The notes under the pieces: model-generated
Database searches by the model: none
What the model was told of the DNA's origin: nothing
What the model saw: the letters and a program-made list of their open reading frames with translations, nothing else
Part shown: positions 1 to 12,600 of the stretch, piece after piece
Layout: every line of letters starts with the position of its first letter
Numbering within the stretch: position 1 is the first letter of the stretch
NCBI GenBank assembly: GCA_009741485.1
Contig: CM019219.1
Span: forward strand, 29,521,064 to 29,585,063
Direction: 5' to 3'
Source of the DNA: Malurus cyaneus samueli
Taxonomy: Eukaryota > Chordata > Aves > Passeriformes > Maluridae
Length of the DNA stretch: 64,000 bases
Program-made: the position numbers and the translations under genes

Positions 1-3000
1 CACAATGTTTGGCTTAGTGCCTCTCTTCCATGAAATCCCAGGAGAACAAGTCCATAGATGTGTCAGGGCCAGTGAAATGAGGCACTGCCAGCCAGGGCTG
101 TCTCAGCTGCAGACCTGAAACAACACAGCAAAATGAGCCTTGTCTGCTACACCACATTATCAAAACCAGGGGAAGGAAAGACATGGAAGATCAGAAATAA
201 AGGGAGGGAGTAAAAGAAGACAGGGAAGGAGAGAGGTCGTAGTAGCAATGCAAATAACACTTATCACAAAGTATCCCATATTAGGTGAAGACCGTAGAAC
301 TGGCATTATCAGATCCCCTTTGATGGTCTGTTTTGGACTAATCATGCCTTGCAATCAGGACAGTGAAATTCTGGAGTGTCCAGATGGAGCCCGTAGTGTC
401 TGGTGATGCTGGGAGCAGTAATCCTGACTGCAAATCTCACTCTTTTCAATCAAGCTGTTTTTTTGGCATCAGTGTCAAATCAAGCTTTCTCCTGTTTCAC
501 TTGCCCAAAGAAAGTCATGAATGGAACAGCACATACCCAGTAATCAAATTCAGCTTCCAGGTTACTGATCATTGATTTCTGATATTATGTTTCTGTATTA
601 CCACACCTAGTCTCCAAGACATTCAATCTTTACAGATAGGAGTCCTCATTAGTTTTATTTCGATTTCTAAATCTCTTTTTTGGGAGAGCTCATGCATGTA
701 CTATTTGAACCAAAAGGGGAAACTGTCCACTTTAAAATCTGAATGCCTGCAGCTTGTAACATGTTGGTTAGGCATACCAACATTAAAAAAATACCAGGGA
801 AAAGCAAGAATGTAGGAGAAGCTGATGAAATATTAACTGTACAGGGAACAGTGAAATATGCCTGTGAACACTTTTTGCTAACTCTTCAGTATCACAGGCT
901 GATTTTTGAAAGGCTGATATTATATAAGGTAATATTGTACAATGGCTAATAATGGACAAGAAAAAGTGTCATAATTTAAAATAAGGACACAGTGTTCTCC
1001 ATGATTTTTAGGCAGGGAGTTTGCTTTAAAGAATCTGACACTTTGACAATCAAGTAGAAGTTTTTTACAAGAAAAGGGATTTTACAAATCAGCTTTTACA
1101 ATTGCAACCCATAACATCAATTAATTCATGTTCTGGGCATTATCTCTTGTATTTATAGAAATCTTGATAACATTTTCCAGCTGAACATTTTCTACAGCAA
1201 CAAAATGAACTATTCGTATGTTTTAACCTATTGAATAATTTTTAAAAGCAAATAGATGAAACATTGGGATACAAGAGATTGTGGCTCTGTGTGGATGACT
1301 GGAAGACTGCTTTCATTACTGCAGTTGTAACTTTTTGGAAAAGTCTGACTCCTCTCCTATTGATGACAGTGACAGAACAAACTCAGATTTCATTGGAAAC
1401 AGCACCAAACCCCATAAATCATTAGTACATTTAATCTAAATAATGAATGAGACTGAAAAATTCTCTTGTAACACTTGGGCAATTCTCAGATGAGCTGTGG
1501 ATTGAAACTGCCCTGTGCAATGATAAAGCCTGTTTTGGGTAGGCACTCAAGGAATGTTTTAATATTATTTGTACTTTCTGTAGAAAAGAGGTACCATTTC
1601 TAACATTCTTCTAATATGTCTCCACTTCTAAAATTAGAATCCAAATTAGAATTACACAATACCTGGCAGACTCATGGTAAGAGATGTGCTGCATAGTGAT
1701 ATGAATAGAAAATACCCAACTCATCTTACACAAGGTTTGTAAATCACTATTGAAATAGCTTTTCCATGAACATCCAGAAATTTGCTGTTAACACTTTTCT
1801 TACCAAATGAGTAACGGCCTTAAGATAATTCATTAAAGCCTGTGGGAGAGAAATAGGGCTTGCCACTGCTGTTCAATTCACCTTTAACTGTAATTATTAA
1901 AGGCAGCAACTAGTCACTGATGCTTCAAGAAAACACATCGCTGCTATTGCCCAAAGCTGCACAGGTAGGGAGGAATTTGCCCTTGGAACAACCAAGCCAT
2001 ACAAAAGCCAAGGTGGGTATTTTATAAGTCAGCAATCATTTTTATCCAGCAGAATGGTCACAGTCTAAGCCTCTTTTCTGCAGGTACTCCTTCAGCATTA
2101 GAACAAACCTGGCTAATGCACTATTCCATATCCCCATTAGAAAGAAATCAGACCATTCTTGGTAAGAGCAAGATGAGGGGTTGGTGGGATGCAGACTAAA
2201 AGTGGGGTTAAACTTTTGCTCCACAGGGCTCTGGAGAGATCTGCAAAATCACTGGAACTTGAGCGTGAGGAACCTTAAGGAAGCTGTCAAAGAAATGGCA
2301 TGTCTCATTTTTAATTTAATGGTTCAGCACATGCCATTAATAGAATAGTATTAATTTCGTCCTAATATCTAGAAAATCGAGTATTTCCCATTTATGATAA
2401 GTCTGTAGGTTTACAAATACAGTCTGATAATTCTACTGAGGAGTAACAGTGAGCCAGCCACGTACCAAGTTGCATTTTAAACTCACTTCTGCTTGTGAAG
2501 GTAGCTTGAGCTTTGACAGCAAAGATCTGCAGAGAAATAGTGCTCATGTAATTTATTCTAGGACACTATGCCTCATTCTTCTGCCAGCCAGCAAAGACAA
2601 AAGGACATAAAGCTGAAGGTCATGATACTTTGAAGTGCTTTTTTTAGTGCTCAGCAGGCAGAAGCCTGAATTCAATGTCTTCTGTAAGTGTAAACAGAGG
2701 AACACAGTATCTTCATGGGCTTTATATTGTAACTTGCAAACTGGTGGAGCTGAAGTTCTCCAGTGTTGCTCTATCAAAATGCCAGCTCTCCAAGACCTGG
2801 CACATTCACTGTGCATGCTCCAACTTTCTGTGGCTCCTGGAAATTTTGGCCTTGTATCACCTGCTGTTACAATGGGCAGTCTGTCTGCCACAGTATCATA
2901 ACTTTTGTGGTTTCTCAATGCTGTACTTTCCACATAACCCTTAGCTTATTTGTCACTCAGATTATTCAATAATTTTGAGATTTCAGCATCTTAAACTCTG

Positions 3001-3460
3001 TCTTTAAGTGGAAAATTTTTGCTTTTTTTTTTTCAAAAAGCTTGAAACATTTTGCATATCATGCACAAACAGGAGTTCACAAACAGCAAGAGTCCATGCA
3101 CATTTGGTAATAATTGCATCTCAGCAGAACTCCCCATAGGTTTGCAACTATTGTACCAGACACATCAGACTTTATTTTTAGGCTGGAGACCTTGTAGCCA
3201 ACACATCTAGAGACACTGTAATGTCCAAAGCACAGCAGCACGCAGTACAGTATCAACAGGCAGCTCCTGCCAGCGCTGTATGGCTCACATCTACTGTTAC
3301 AGATACTATAAAGAATATCTCAGATCTCTATTCCAGATATAAAGTTACATTAGATGTCATCCAACCTAGAAATGGCTCACCTGTGCCCAAAGGAAGGACT
3401 GACTTCACTATACAAGCTTTCTTACCATCAGAGAAAATACATCACAAACTCATGTTCCTA
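1..3460. other. No gene recognised; upstream of or within first intron of MYPN
   Basis: The stretch is AT-rich with frequent stops on both strands and only short chance open frames. No exon, RNA gene or clear repeat family was recognised. A noncoding MYPN first exon or its promoter could lie here but has no visible signature. Confidence 0.5.
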
Positions 3461-3464
3461 AGCT

Positions 3465-3890
3465 GTTGTGACAATGGTATTTGTGCTGGTGTTTGCTGGG
3501 GTAGAGTTAAGTTTTTTTCCACAGCGGCTGATAGGGGCTGTGCTTTGGATTTGTGCTGGAATCAGTACTGGTAACACGGGGATGTTTTGGTTATTGCTGA
3601 GCTGAGCCCTTTTCTGTCCCTCACCCCACCCCAGCAGCGAGGGGCTGGGGGGCACAGGGAATGGGAGGGGACAGAGTGGGACAGCTGACCCCAAGTGACC
3701 CAAGGGATATCCCAGACCCTGTGGGGTCATGCAGCACACAGAGCTCAAAAAGAAGGACATTCTGGGGACATTCTGATGGAGTTTGGCTTCCCCCATCACT
3801 GTCACACGTGGTGGGGCCCTGCTCTTCTGGGGATGGAGGAACACCTGACCAACCATGGGAAATGGGGAATGAAATAGGAATGGGCAGATC
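3465..3890 (+). mobile_element. Endogenous retrovirus LTR fragment (passerine ERVL-like)
   Basis: The segment carries a series of landmarks I recognise from an abundant songbird LTR: GTGTTTGCTGGGGTAGAGTT near 3490, GGATGTTTTGGTTATTGCTG near 3580, a G-rich block near 3640, AGCTGACCCCAAGTGACC near 3682 and TGGGGATGGAGGAACACCTG near 3830. The 3' part of the LTR is missing and no internal viral coding sequence accompanies it. It looks like a decayed, truncated solo LTR. The subfamily name needs a repeat-library search. Confidence 0.7.
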
Positions 3891-3894
3891 CAAC

Positions 3895-5935
3895 AGGGCT
3901 CCAAGGTTGGTGTCAGTGGAAAACTGGGGGGTTGTTGACCATGAGAAGATCTACTCAACAGCTGGTCTACTCTGACACCCGACTGGATGCACCAGTCTCA
4001 GAGTGGAAAAGGAGCTCTAGCACAGGAGCTAGCAGAGCTTATTGACAGAGCTTTCAACTAGCTTGGAAGAGGGAAAGGGACATAACTGGGCTTGCCAGTG
4101 CTGATGGATGGGATGCTGTGCCAAAACTTGAGGAAACAAGCACTAAGGGACCCTCAATGTGCTTCAAAAGGCGTTGGCTACAAAGTACCACCCCTGAAAC
4201 GTTTCTACACAAATGACAACAGCACCAGGAACAAGAAGAGCTCAAGGCTTTGGCCCTGCCCCAGAGTTTGACATCACTGGCATAAGTGAAACATGGAGGG
4301 GTGAGTCCTGTGCCTGGAGTGCCCTGTTGGATGGCTACAGGCTCTTCAGGAGGGAGGGCAGGGCAGAAGAGGCAGAGGGGTGGCACTGGATGGAACAGAA
4401 GGGTTGGAATGAGTGGAGCTCACAGCTGGCAATGGCACAGCTGAGACCCTCTGGATAAATTCAAGGGGCAAACACAGAACACAGATGTCATTGTGGGAGT
4501 CTACTACAGACCAGTGCAGGACAAGGACACTGACAAATTATTCTTTGACACTTCCAAGTCAACCACCTGTGTGCTTACAGGGGGCTTCTATTTGCCAGAA
4601 ATTAACTGGAACAACCAGGGCCAGAAAATTCCTAAAAATTCTGGATGACAACGTCGTGGAACAGATCCTAAGAGAGCTGACTCGGAAAGATGCCCTCATT
4701 CATCTGCTGCTTGACAACAGAATGGATCTTGTGAGGGAAGTGGGGATTGGGGCTGTCAGTGGCCACAAAGTGATTGAATTTAAAATCTCAGTTGAAAGGA
4801 AGAAAAGTGCCAGCAAAACTTCAACCCTGGGCATGAGGAGAGCAGATCTCAGGATGCTCAGGGATTAGGAAGGTCCCCCGGGAATGTATTTTTTGCAGGT
4901 GCTGGGGTCCATAAGTGCTGGTGGACATCATCTCCTAAGGGCACAGGAGCAGCAATTCCCAAATGCTGGAAGTCAAGCTGGTGAGACAGAAGGCTGGCTT
5001 GACCAAACAGGAATCTCTTGGAAACAAGGCAAAAAAAGAAGGTGTTTGCCCAGTGGAGGCACAGTCAGGAGACATGGGAATAATACAGATATGTTGCTTG
5101 CCACTGTAGGAATAAAATTTGTGTGACCAAAGCCCAATTGGAGCTGAAACTGATAGGACCATACAAGACAATAAAAGTGTGTTTTTTCAAATTTATTAAT
5201 AGCAATAGGCAGTGTAAAAATAACATTGGCCATTCTGGGATGAAGATGGTCACCTCTCAAACAGGGACATGGACAAGGCAGAGGTGTTTGATGCATTCTT
5301 TGCCTCTGTCTTCAACATGGATGACAGACCAAGGGGGCCTCAGTGCCTTGAGCTGGAGGACCATGACTGTGAGAACAATCAGCTTCTAACATTCCTGAAA
5401 ATGTGTGGGATCTGCTGCTTCAGCTGGATCCTTACAAATCCATGGGGCTTGATGGGATTCATCCAAGAATCCACAAAGAGCTGCTGATGTCATCGCAAAC
5501 CCTCTCAATGATTTTTTGAGTGCTCCTGGGAATACGGAGAGGTCCCAGGTGACTGGGAGCTGGCAAACATTGGCCCAATTTCCACAAAGAGCAAGAAGCA
5601 GGACCCTGGAAACTACAGGCCCGTTAATCTAACTTCAGTACCTCATAATGGGATGGAGAAGATTACTCTGGGAGGTACTGAACACCTGAAACATGACAGA
5701 GACATCAAGAGAGGGAAATGCTGCTTGTGGAACCTGATTTCCTTTTATGGGGCAAGGTAATGCACCAAGTTTATCAAGGGAAGCCTGTCGATGTAATCTT
5801 TCTGGATTTCAGTAAATCTGAGTCTGAAATTTTGATACTGTCTCTCCCAGGATCCTTCTGGACAAAATGTGCATCTCACAAACACATTATGGGATGGATG
5901 AACAACCAAGTGATGTGGTAGGTTTTATCCGGTCA
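3895..5935 (+). mobile_element. CR1 LINE, 5'-truncated and decayed, sense orientation
   Basis: Disjointed frames resemble CR1 ORF2. An endonuclease-like segment near 4265-4350 reads ISETWRGESC and DGYRLFRREG. Near 5265-5350 there is AEVFDAFFASVFN. Near 5400-5500 there is a segment of the type seen before the reverse-transcriptase core, and near 5780-5815 DVIFLDFSK. The frames are broken by many stops and shifts, so no functional protein is encoded. The usual short 3' tandem of CR1 is absent, so both ends appear truncated. It directly abuts the LTR fragment on its 5' side. Confidence 0.85.
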
Positions 5936-8900
5936 AGGTTTTAAGCACTGAAACAGTAACAATGTTTCTCTGTACTGGTTTAAGTGTGTTGAAATTATTC
6001 CACCTATGTTTATTTTTCAGCTTTATTTATGCATTAGTCTCAATTGTCTCCTTTAATTACTTTTCCTCAAACAGTTTATTTCTGCGCATTCAATAACAAG
6101 TTTAGAAGTTTTAGCTTTTTGAGGATCTGTAATTACAAGTCCTCCTGAAGGATTTCTGCACTGTTTCACTGTCTTTATTAAACTGAACACCCCAAAGAAG
6201 TCAGGAATATTTTACTATTGAAATCACACACATTTGCTGAGGTTGCCTTTGGAGTTGCAAAACTTTTATGTTGTTACCAGCTGATGGGTGTCCCTGTGAC
6301 TCTAATCTTCGAGTTCTGATCAAAACTTAATGAAAGAGCAATAATTAGAAATTTTAAAAGGCTGAAATGTAAAGCAGCTGACAAGAATGATACAATGCCA
6401 CTTGGATGAATCAGCAAAACCCAGATAAGCATCTATAGGGCCGCTTCACGAGCCAGGAGAAGGCATTTGGTGCCCATAGGTGCTGCTGGAGCAGTGGATT
6501 CCCTGTCCAATGAGGTGGAATGCTCCGCGGGCACATGGTTTACGCTGCTCAAAATAACTTGGGACCTGCAAACTGACAAATGCTATTGCTCCGGTGGTGA
6601 CAGGTTGTCCGGCTTCTTCCAGCCATCCTCAGAATAACGAAGGTTAACTTCCTTCACTCCATGGACTCCTAGCTGTTTCTGTTCCCGAGGACTCGAAGAA
6701 TTCCCTCCTTCCTTAACTTTAATCTCGCACTTCTGGATAACTGTCATCGCTACTAACTGCCGGGGTTGGGCAGCAACATCTGGAGGAATTAAAAAAGGTA
6801 ATCCCTCAGTTTGAGATTGGTCTGCATTTTGATTTTGCAGAGTGTAGCAGAAGGGGTTGATGAGCATGTATATCTGAATGCTAATTATAGCTTGTCAGGC
6901 ATATACAGGGAGCAAATAGTTTTTAAGCTGACTTAAATTATGCCGAGGTATGTGCATTGCAGTGAAAGAGAAACAGTGTTCTGTGGCATTATAAAGGACC
7001 TGAATAGCATTGGTGGGGTTCTCAAAATCCCTCGGAGCCAGTCTGACTCCTCTAAAGAGTCAACAAGATTCTAATGACCTGAAAAGTTCCTTGCTGAGAC
7101 TTTTTCCTCTTCTTTCTCATCTTCCCTTCATGAAACAATGGAGGAGCAAAATATTTACATTCTGCTATTCAGCCTTAAACCAACATGCCATAATTTGGAA
7201 CTTCTTAGCAAAATCAAATCTAATTTAATGTGACCCCCGTAGTTAAATGCTTTCTATTTATTTAATTATTTATTCTGTCATGTAAAATGAACCCCGTTGC
7301 TATATTTAGTGCGGGGAGATCTGCTCTCTGGATTAATGTACACAACAGCTGCAGAAACAGTCCTGCTAGAAGGGCATAGCTCTCACCCTTGAGCTCTCAC
7401 TATCTCCTTTGCTCTCTTTCTCTCTCTCAGAAAAGTATTTGACTGTCAGTAGCAAATGTTTGGCCCAATATATTGCAACATTAAGCAGTAATCAGAAGCC
7501 CATCTTAAGTTTTACCGAATAATACATCAACAATGACAGGAGAACAGAGTAGCTCCTGAGTATATGGTAATAGAACATTTTAGAAATCATGCTAAAGACA
7601 GTGATTACTTTAGCAGCAGTTTTGTTTCGGTCATGAAGTTTGTATTTGTGAAGATGCTCTAGAGTTTAAGAGTGAAAACAAAACCAGCAAGTGTTAATGG
7701 AACAATTTCATAAACTTCAACTCTGCTCTTCTCCTTCTCCTACACCTCCTGAAGGTTCCTAAGGTCAGGATATTTCTTTGTTTTTGTCTGTCTTTTAATT
7801 TTTTTTTTTACTTTCTGAAACAGCTGACAAAATTAAACATCAATAGCAAGTGTGTGAGCTCCTGTAGCTGAGCAGGAATGGTATTTACATATAAAAAATA
7901 ATTTTAGTCAGTTCAGGAGTTAGTTAGGTCTTGCACATGTCAGAGTATAAAGCATAAAGGGGAACTGTGTGCTCTGTGCTGGTTTTCTATTCCTGTGCAT
8001 TCTTTACAGATTTTACAGCAGATCTTGCTGTGCTACTGAAGGAATCTTTTTTACCAACAGCTGCTAATAATTAGTAGTGTGGATACTTGCACATAAATAC
8101 AACATTAAGATAATTTGTTAAAAATGACACAATACCATAACGGCAATTGGGCAATGCAATTGTAATCAAAACCATGGGATGGGGAGGGAGAAGGAAAAAA
8201 AAAATCAGTTTTCTGTTTAAAACTTAACTGTTTTAGTGCTTATTTTCATAAACAGGAATATTCTACAGGAATGGACAAAATAATTCCACCTAATATAAAT
8301 CTCATTTAAACATTTCAGTTTGAAAATATGATACAAATGTGAAGGCTTTTATGTTACAATGTTCTTAGGGAAGACTAACAAAAAATGCATAAAAAAGACA
8401 GAACTATGAACAAAAAGGAAGAAATCTAGTAAGACTGTGAATAAAGAAAGGCACAACTGAAAAACCTGAGGTGGGAAATGCAATTTAGGTTTCTTTTGTG
8501 TCTCATTTAAGTTCCCTTTTCTACTAGGAATCTGTATTTGTAGGAAACTGAATCCCATTTTAAAACCGAACAGCCTATAGATTTGAAATTTCCAAACAAA
8601 GAGACGTGCAAATGCCACATAGTTTGCACAGCCCTGCTTTTCAGGGCTCTCCTTTGGGCAGTTTGTGCTCATTCACTCTGTCAGTCGTCAATCCTCGTGT
8701 GTGAGTCCCTGGTGCCACTTACACACACATGGGTAGAACGAAACTTCTGCTCAGCATTTTAAATTATGCAAATTCTCCTCACAATTCCACTGCAGTGCTG
8801 TAATTTGTCAGTCTAGACTGAGCCCGTGCGATACCTTTGAACACGGAGAGGTAAGCTGTAATTTCAGTCCCAAATTAAAATCCACATGCATTTGTGGATT

Positions 8901-9571
8901 TCTGCACTGCTCACACATACTGACTCACAGAAAAGACTGAGTTTAAATCATTTGGCTCACAATGACAATGGATTTACAGTTTTAGCCATGAAAAAGGGTG
9001 TGCAGAGTAGTGAGCCTGTGTTTGAACCAAGATAAATGAATATTGTTGCCTGTTTGCTATATTTTCATTGAAGACTGCACATTGTAAATTCAGCTTCAAA
9101 CAGTGCATCTCTGCTGCATCTTTTTTGGCCTTTCATATCAACTTTTTCTCATATGGGAAATCCTTGAAGGAAAGAGCATTATACACATTATTTGAATCAA
9201 TAAAAACTTGTTTTACAGTGCAAGTGCTTGAAGTACACTCAGAACTTGTCCTGATATCTGAGGCCTGGCTGCACAGCTCATTGGGACAGGGGGATGGAGA
9301 AGCATCCCAGGCAGGCCCCAAAGACAGCCAGCACCTGTTTTCCTTTCTGACCTTCTCATTTAAAAATCAGCTGAAATTTATTTGTTTCAATTTGGTGTTG
9401 TTATTGCTTGCCTCCAGTTCAAAGAGATTCACTGAGGAGGAAAAGGGAACTTGAAACATGGAAAAAAGGATCTCAGTAATCATTTTGAGAACTTCTATGA
9501 AAAAGTTAAGACTTTATGTGATCAGAGTGAAAAATAAAAGGTATTTCCATCATATGAGAGCATAAAGGAAA
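5936..9571. other. Noncoding stretch with one unexplained antisense open segment
   Basis: This is AT-rich, mostly featureless DNA. The exception is about 6430-6850, which is richer in G+C and CpG and open on the minus strand (listed separately). Nothing else was recognised. Confidence 0.5.
6583..6867 (-). other. Unidentified open reading segment, 94 codons, antisense to MYPN
   Basis: An ATG-initiated minus-strand frame of 94 codons ends in TAG at 6583. It contains IPPDVAAQPRQLVAMT, EIKVKEGGNSSSPREQ and LRYSEDGWKKPDNLSPPEQ. The composition is protein-like (charged and polar residues, few low-complexity runs) and G+C/CpG is raised compared with the flanks. I do not recognise the family. It could be a fragment of a retroelement, a retrocopy, a lone exon or chance. 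No splice sites were securely assigned. Confidence 0.25.
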
Positions 9572-9667
9572 TGTTAAAAAAGTTAAAAAAGTTAAAAAGT
9601 TAAAAGTTAAAAGTTAAAGTTAAAAGTTAAAAGTTAAAAGTTAAAAATGTTAAAAAAGTTAAAAAAG
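9572..9667. repeat. GTTAAAA-type simple satellite
   Basis: About 95 bp of tandem GTTAAA(A)n units, mostly 6-9 bp long, with variable A-run length. The variation is the kind produced by replication slippage. Confidence 0.95.
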
Positions 9668-12600
9668 GCAAATGTGCTTTTGCCTTGAAGCAGAGTTGAG
9701 TATTTCCTACTGCTTAGTGTGTCTAATACTGTAACAGTGAGGTCATGGGCCAGGGCACAACTCCAAGTGCACACAGGGCTCTTGCAGGGTCTGCTGCAGA
9801 ATAACTTGGAGTGAGGATTTATCCCATCCCATTTCTGTGGGGTTTTGTTTCCATGAGAAATTGTTACACTCCTGAGCCTGAAGATTCTCCATTTTCCATA
9901 TTTAATTACATTACTTGGAAATGGGAGTTTAGTTATCTGACTCATTACAAGGAATGGAATTCAAAGCCACTGATGTGTCTAAAACAGAAAAGTAAACCAC
10001 CTTCTTGTACACAGTTTCCTAAACACTGCTTTAAAAACATCTCACACGCACACCCCCAAACACACAGAAGTGCTGACCTTAGTCCTCCACTCCAGCCTAA
10101 CCTTTCCTGTGTCTGGAGTCTCAACGCCTGTCTTGCAGCAGCCACAGCTTGTCAACAGAAACAGTGACAATGGCAACTGCTAAGTGAGAATTCCTGCAAG
10201 CACACGAGAATGTGACTGTGCTCACCAAACGTCTGCGAGACAGATCGCTTGTGGCAGTTCTTACCTTGTTTTTCAAAGCCACAATCACACAGCTCCCCCG
10301 TAAACACTGGGGTTCAACAGTCTATGGGTAAATCCATTTATGTGCAGTTGAATTAATTGTGAGATGGATAAAACTTCTAATATTTGCTAAATTTTCCAGT
10401 TTCCACACTGAGGTGCTGGGCATGCAGAGCTTGCTGTGTAATGACCACAAAGGTACCTCTGTGCAGAGCAGGAGCAGCAGTTTGTGTGCTGCTCTGCTGC
10501 TGGGGTTTCACACAAAAGCTCTCTCAAAAGAAATAATGGAAGCTTGAAAAGCTAAGACAGGACATCATGTACTGATTAAAATTTCTTTTTAACTTTTGAA
10601 ACCAAAGATGTTCAAATGCTTTTTGCATTAAATCTGCTAATTGTGTATTCTTACACAGAGAAGGAGAGTTTGTCAAATTCTTTTTAGGACATCAAGCACT
10701 AGAAGCTGTTCTCACTAAATAAAATAGAGGTATATCAGATAGATCTGGGATTCTCTTCAGCTTTGCTGAGATTTCACTACTGCTGTTTCTGTAGGAACAG
10801 TTCAGATTCTTTCAGTGACTCGGGAATGAGCCTAACAGACCTCAAACAAGAGGAAATGGAAGTATTTGCTGTCACACTAAGCAAGACCCCTGTGATGCAA
10901 TTTTCCTTCCTTCCATGTAAGGATTTTCAGGTCAAGCCACTGCCAAAACAAACTGTGGAAACTAATATTACTTTTTTGAATACTTAATCCCTAAAGATTA
11001 CTTGGCTTATAAGAGAACATTGCCATAACCACAGGCTCTTGGAAACTCAGAAAGCTGGTTCAATTAGCTGGCTAATGGAAACTGAATTAACAGAGTGAAG
11101 AAATTAATGGAGTCAGCTTTGTTCATGGCATCCTCTGGTGCCTTTCAAGATTACAGATGCCCAAGGTCACTGATGTTGGTGGCCCAGGAAAGCCAAAGAT
11201 GCTGCCCTCAGTGCTCTGGTTTGGTGCTGTAGGCAATGAACCAGTCAAGAGCAGAGAAGCACAGGCTGCTGGAGTCTGTCAGCCCATTTCCCCCCTAAAT
11301 AACACCAGTTTAGAGACATGATTCGGAACCACCAGTGCAATTCCTGCCTTTGATACAGCTTCATTACGGCACTTTTCCAGTTGGCAAAATTATTGGTGGT
11401 TTCCTTGCCATGACAGATTGCTGCCTACTGTGTTTTTACTGGTTTGTGCTTCTTCCTGCCTGCTCAGCTGAGTTATCTGCACTTATCTTCTCAGCAGAGA
11501 CATCTGCAATTACAGTACAATTAACACAGTTCTTCAGAAAAACCCCAGCAACACGCTGGACATCTCTCAAGGTATCAGCAAGGCAGACTTAATAATTGCA
11601 ATGGGATTGCCCCGTAGCCTCACAGCAACATTTGCTAAAACTTCAGATTTTCCATCAAATTAAAAGCAAACATAATTCAAAATATTCTAATAGTTCAGTA
11701 GAGAAGCACTGCCCCAAAGTGCTACATTTGACTAGAACCCAACTACTTCCTTACTAAAAATAGAATAAAAAGTCATCTTCTGCACAAGCTGAAAATAGAG
11801 AAGAGTTAGATATAAAATTCTGACCCTGGGTGAGCTCTAAAGAAAAGTGATGGCCCTCAAAGTATTAAAAAGTTGCCATCAGATTTGTTCTCATGAATAT
11901 CTTGCTTCCCAACTCCAGAAGGAGAATTCTGTTCCCTTCTACCTCTTGGCTCCACTGAGCAGAAGGAAGGAAGTTGTTCCTTTGCTGGGGAGCTGTTTGC
12001 TATTAAACTGTGGCTTCCTCACCAGGGTTTTCCAAGCTAGAATCATAAAACTATTTTGCCAATCTAAACACATCTTTGAGAGCACCTCCTTATATTGCAG
12101 TAATATTCCTTATGCAAATTAGCAGAAATTATTTTTTTTCATGTTTCAATGCTTTCAATTCATCCCAAGATAAATTGAAGATATGCAAGACCCAGAACAA
12201 AGTCTCAAATAACCACACTGAGCACACAGTTGCTTTACTATGGCTACCTGTAGAAAAGCTGTGATTAACAACCTCTGTTGAAACAGACACAGCACTTAAA
12301 TGAGAAAATCAAGCAATATCTGTACAACAGAAAAAATGAAATCCTAAATAGTCTCAGTGAGATAATTTTCATATACCCTTAAACATAACCATTCCAGGAG
12401 TTCTTTTAGTTCATTTGACTTCAGTGGATTTTGGCCACAGAAACACCTTCCATGTGTGCCTTTTGACCTTAGAGTGTCCGGTGTTCTCTAAAGACCTGCA
12501 TCATCTTTTTTCAGCCCTGATCACCTTTACAGCCACTGAGATGAAGATGTTCTACTCTGAAATGTTTCAGAAAGAGTGGCCAAGAAACACAGCAAGCTAA

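Noticed and set aside
3172..3181. MEF2 consensus matches upstream (TTATTTTTAG here and CTAAAAATAG at 11754-11763)
   Set aside because: A degenerate 10-mer of this kind is expected several times by chance in 64 kb of AT-rich DNA. Without conservation or chromatin data it is not evidence of a muscle promoter.
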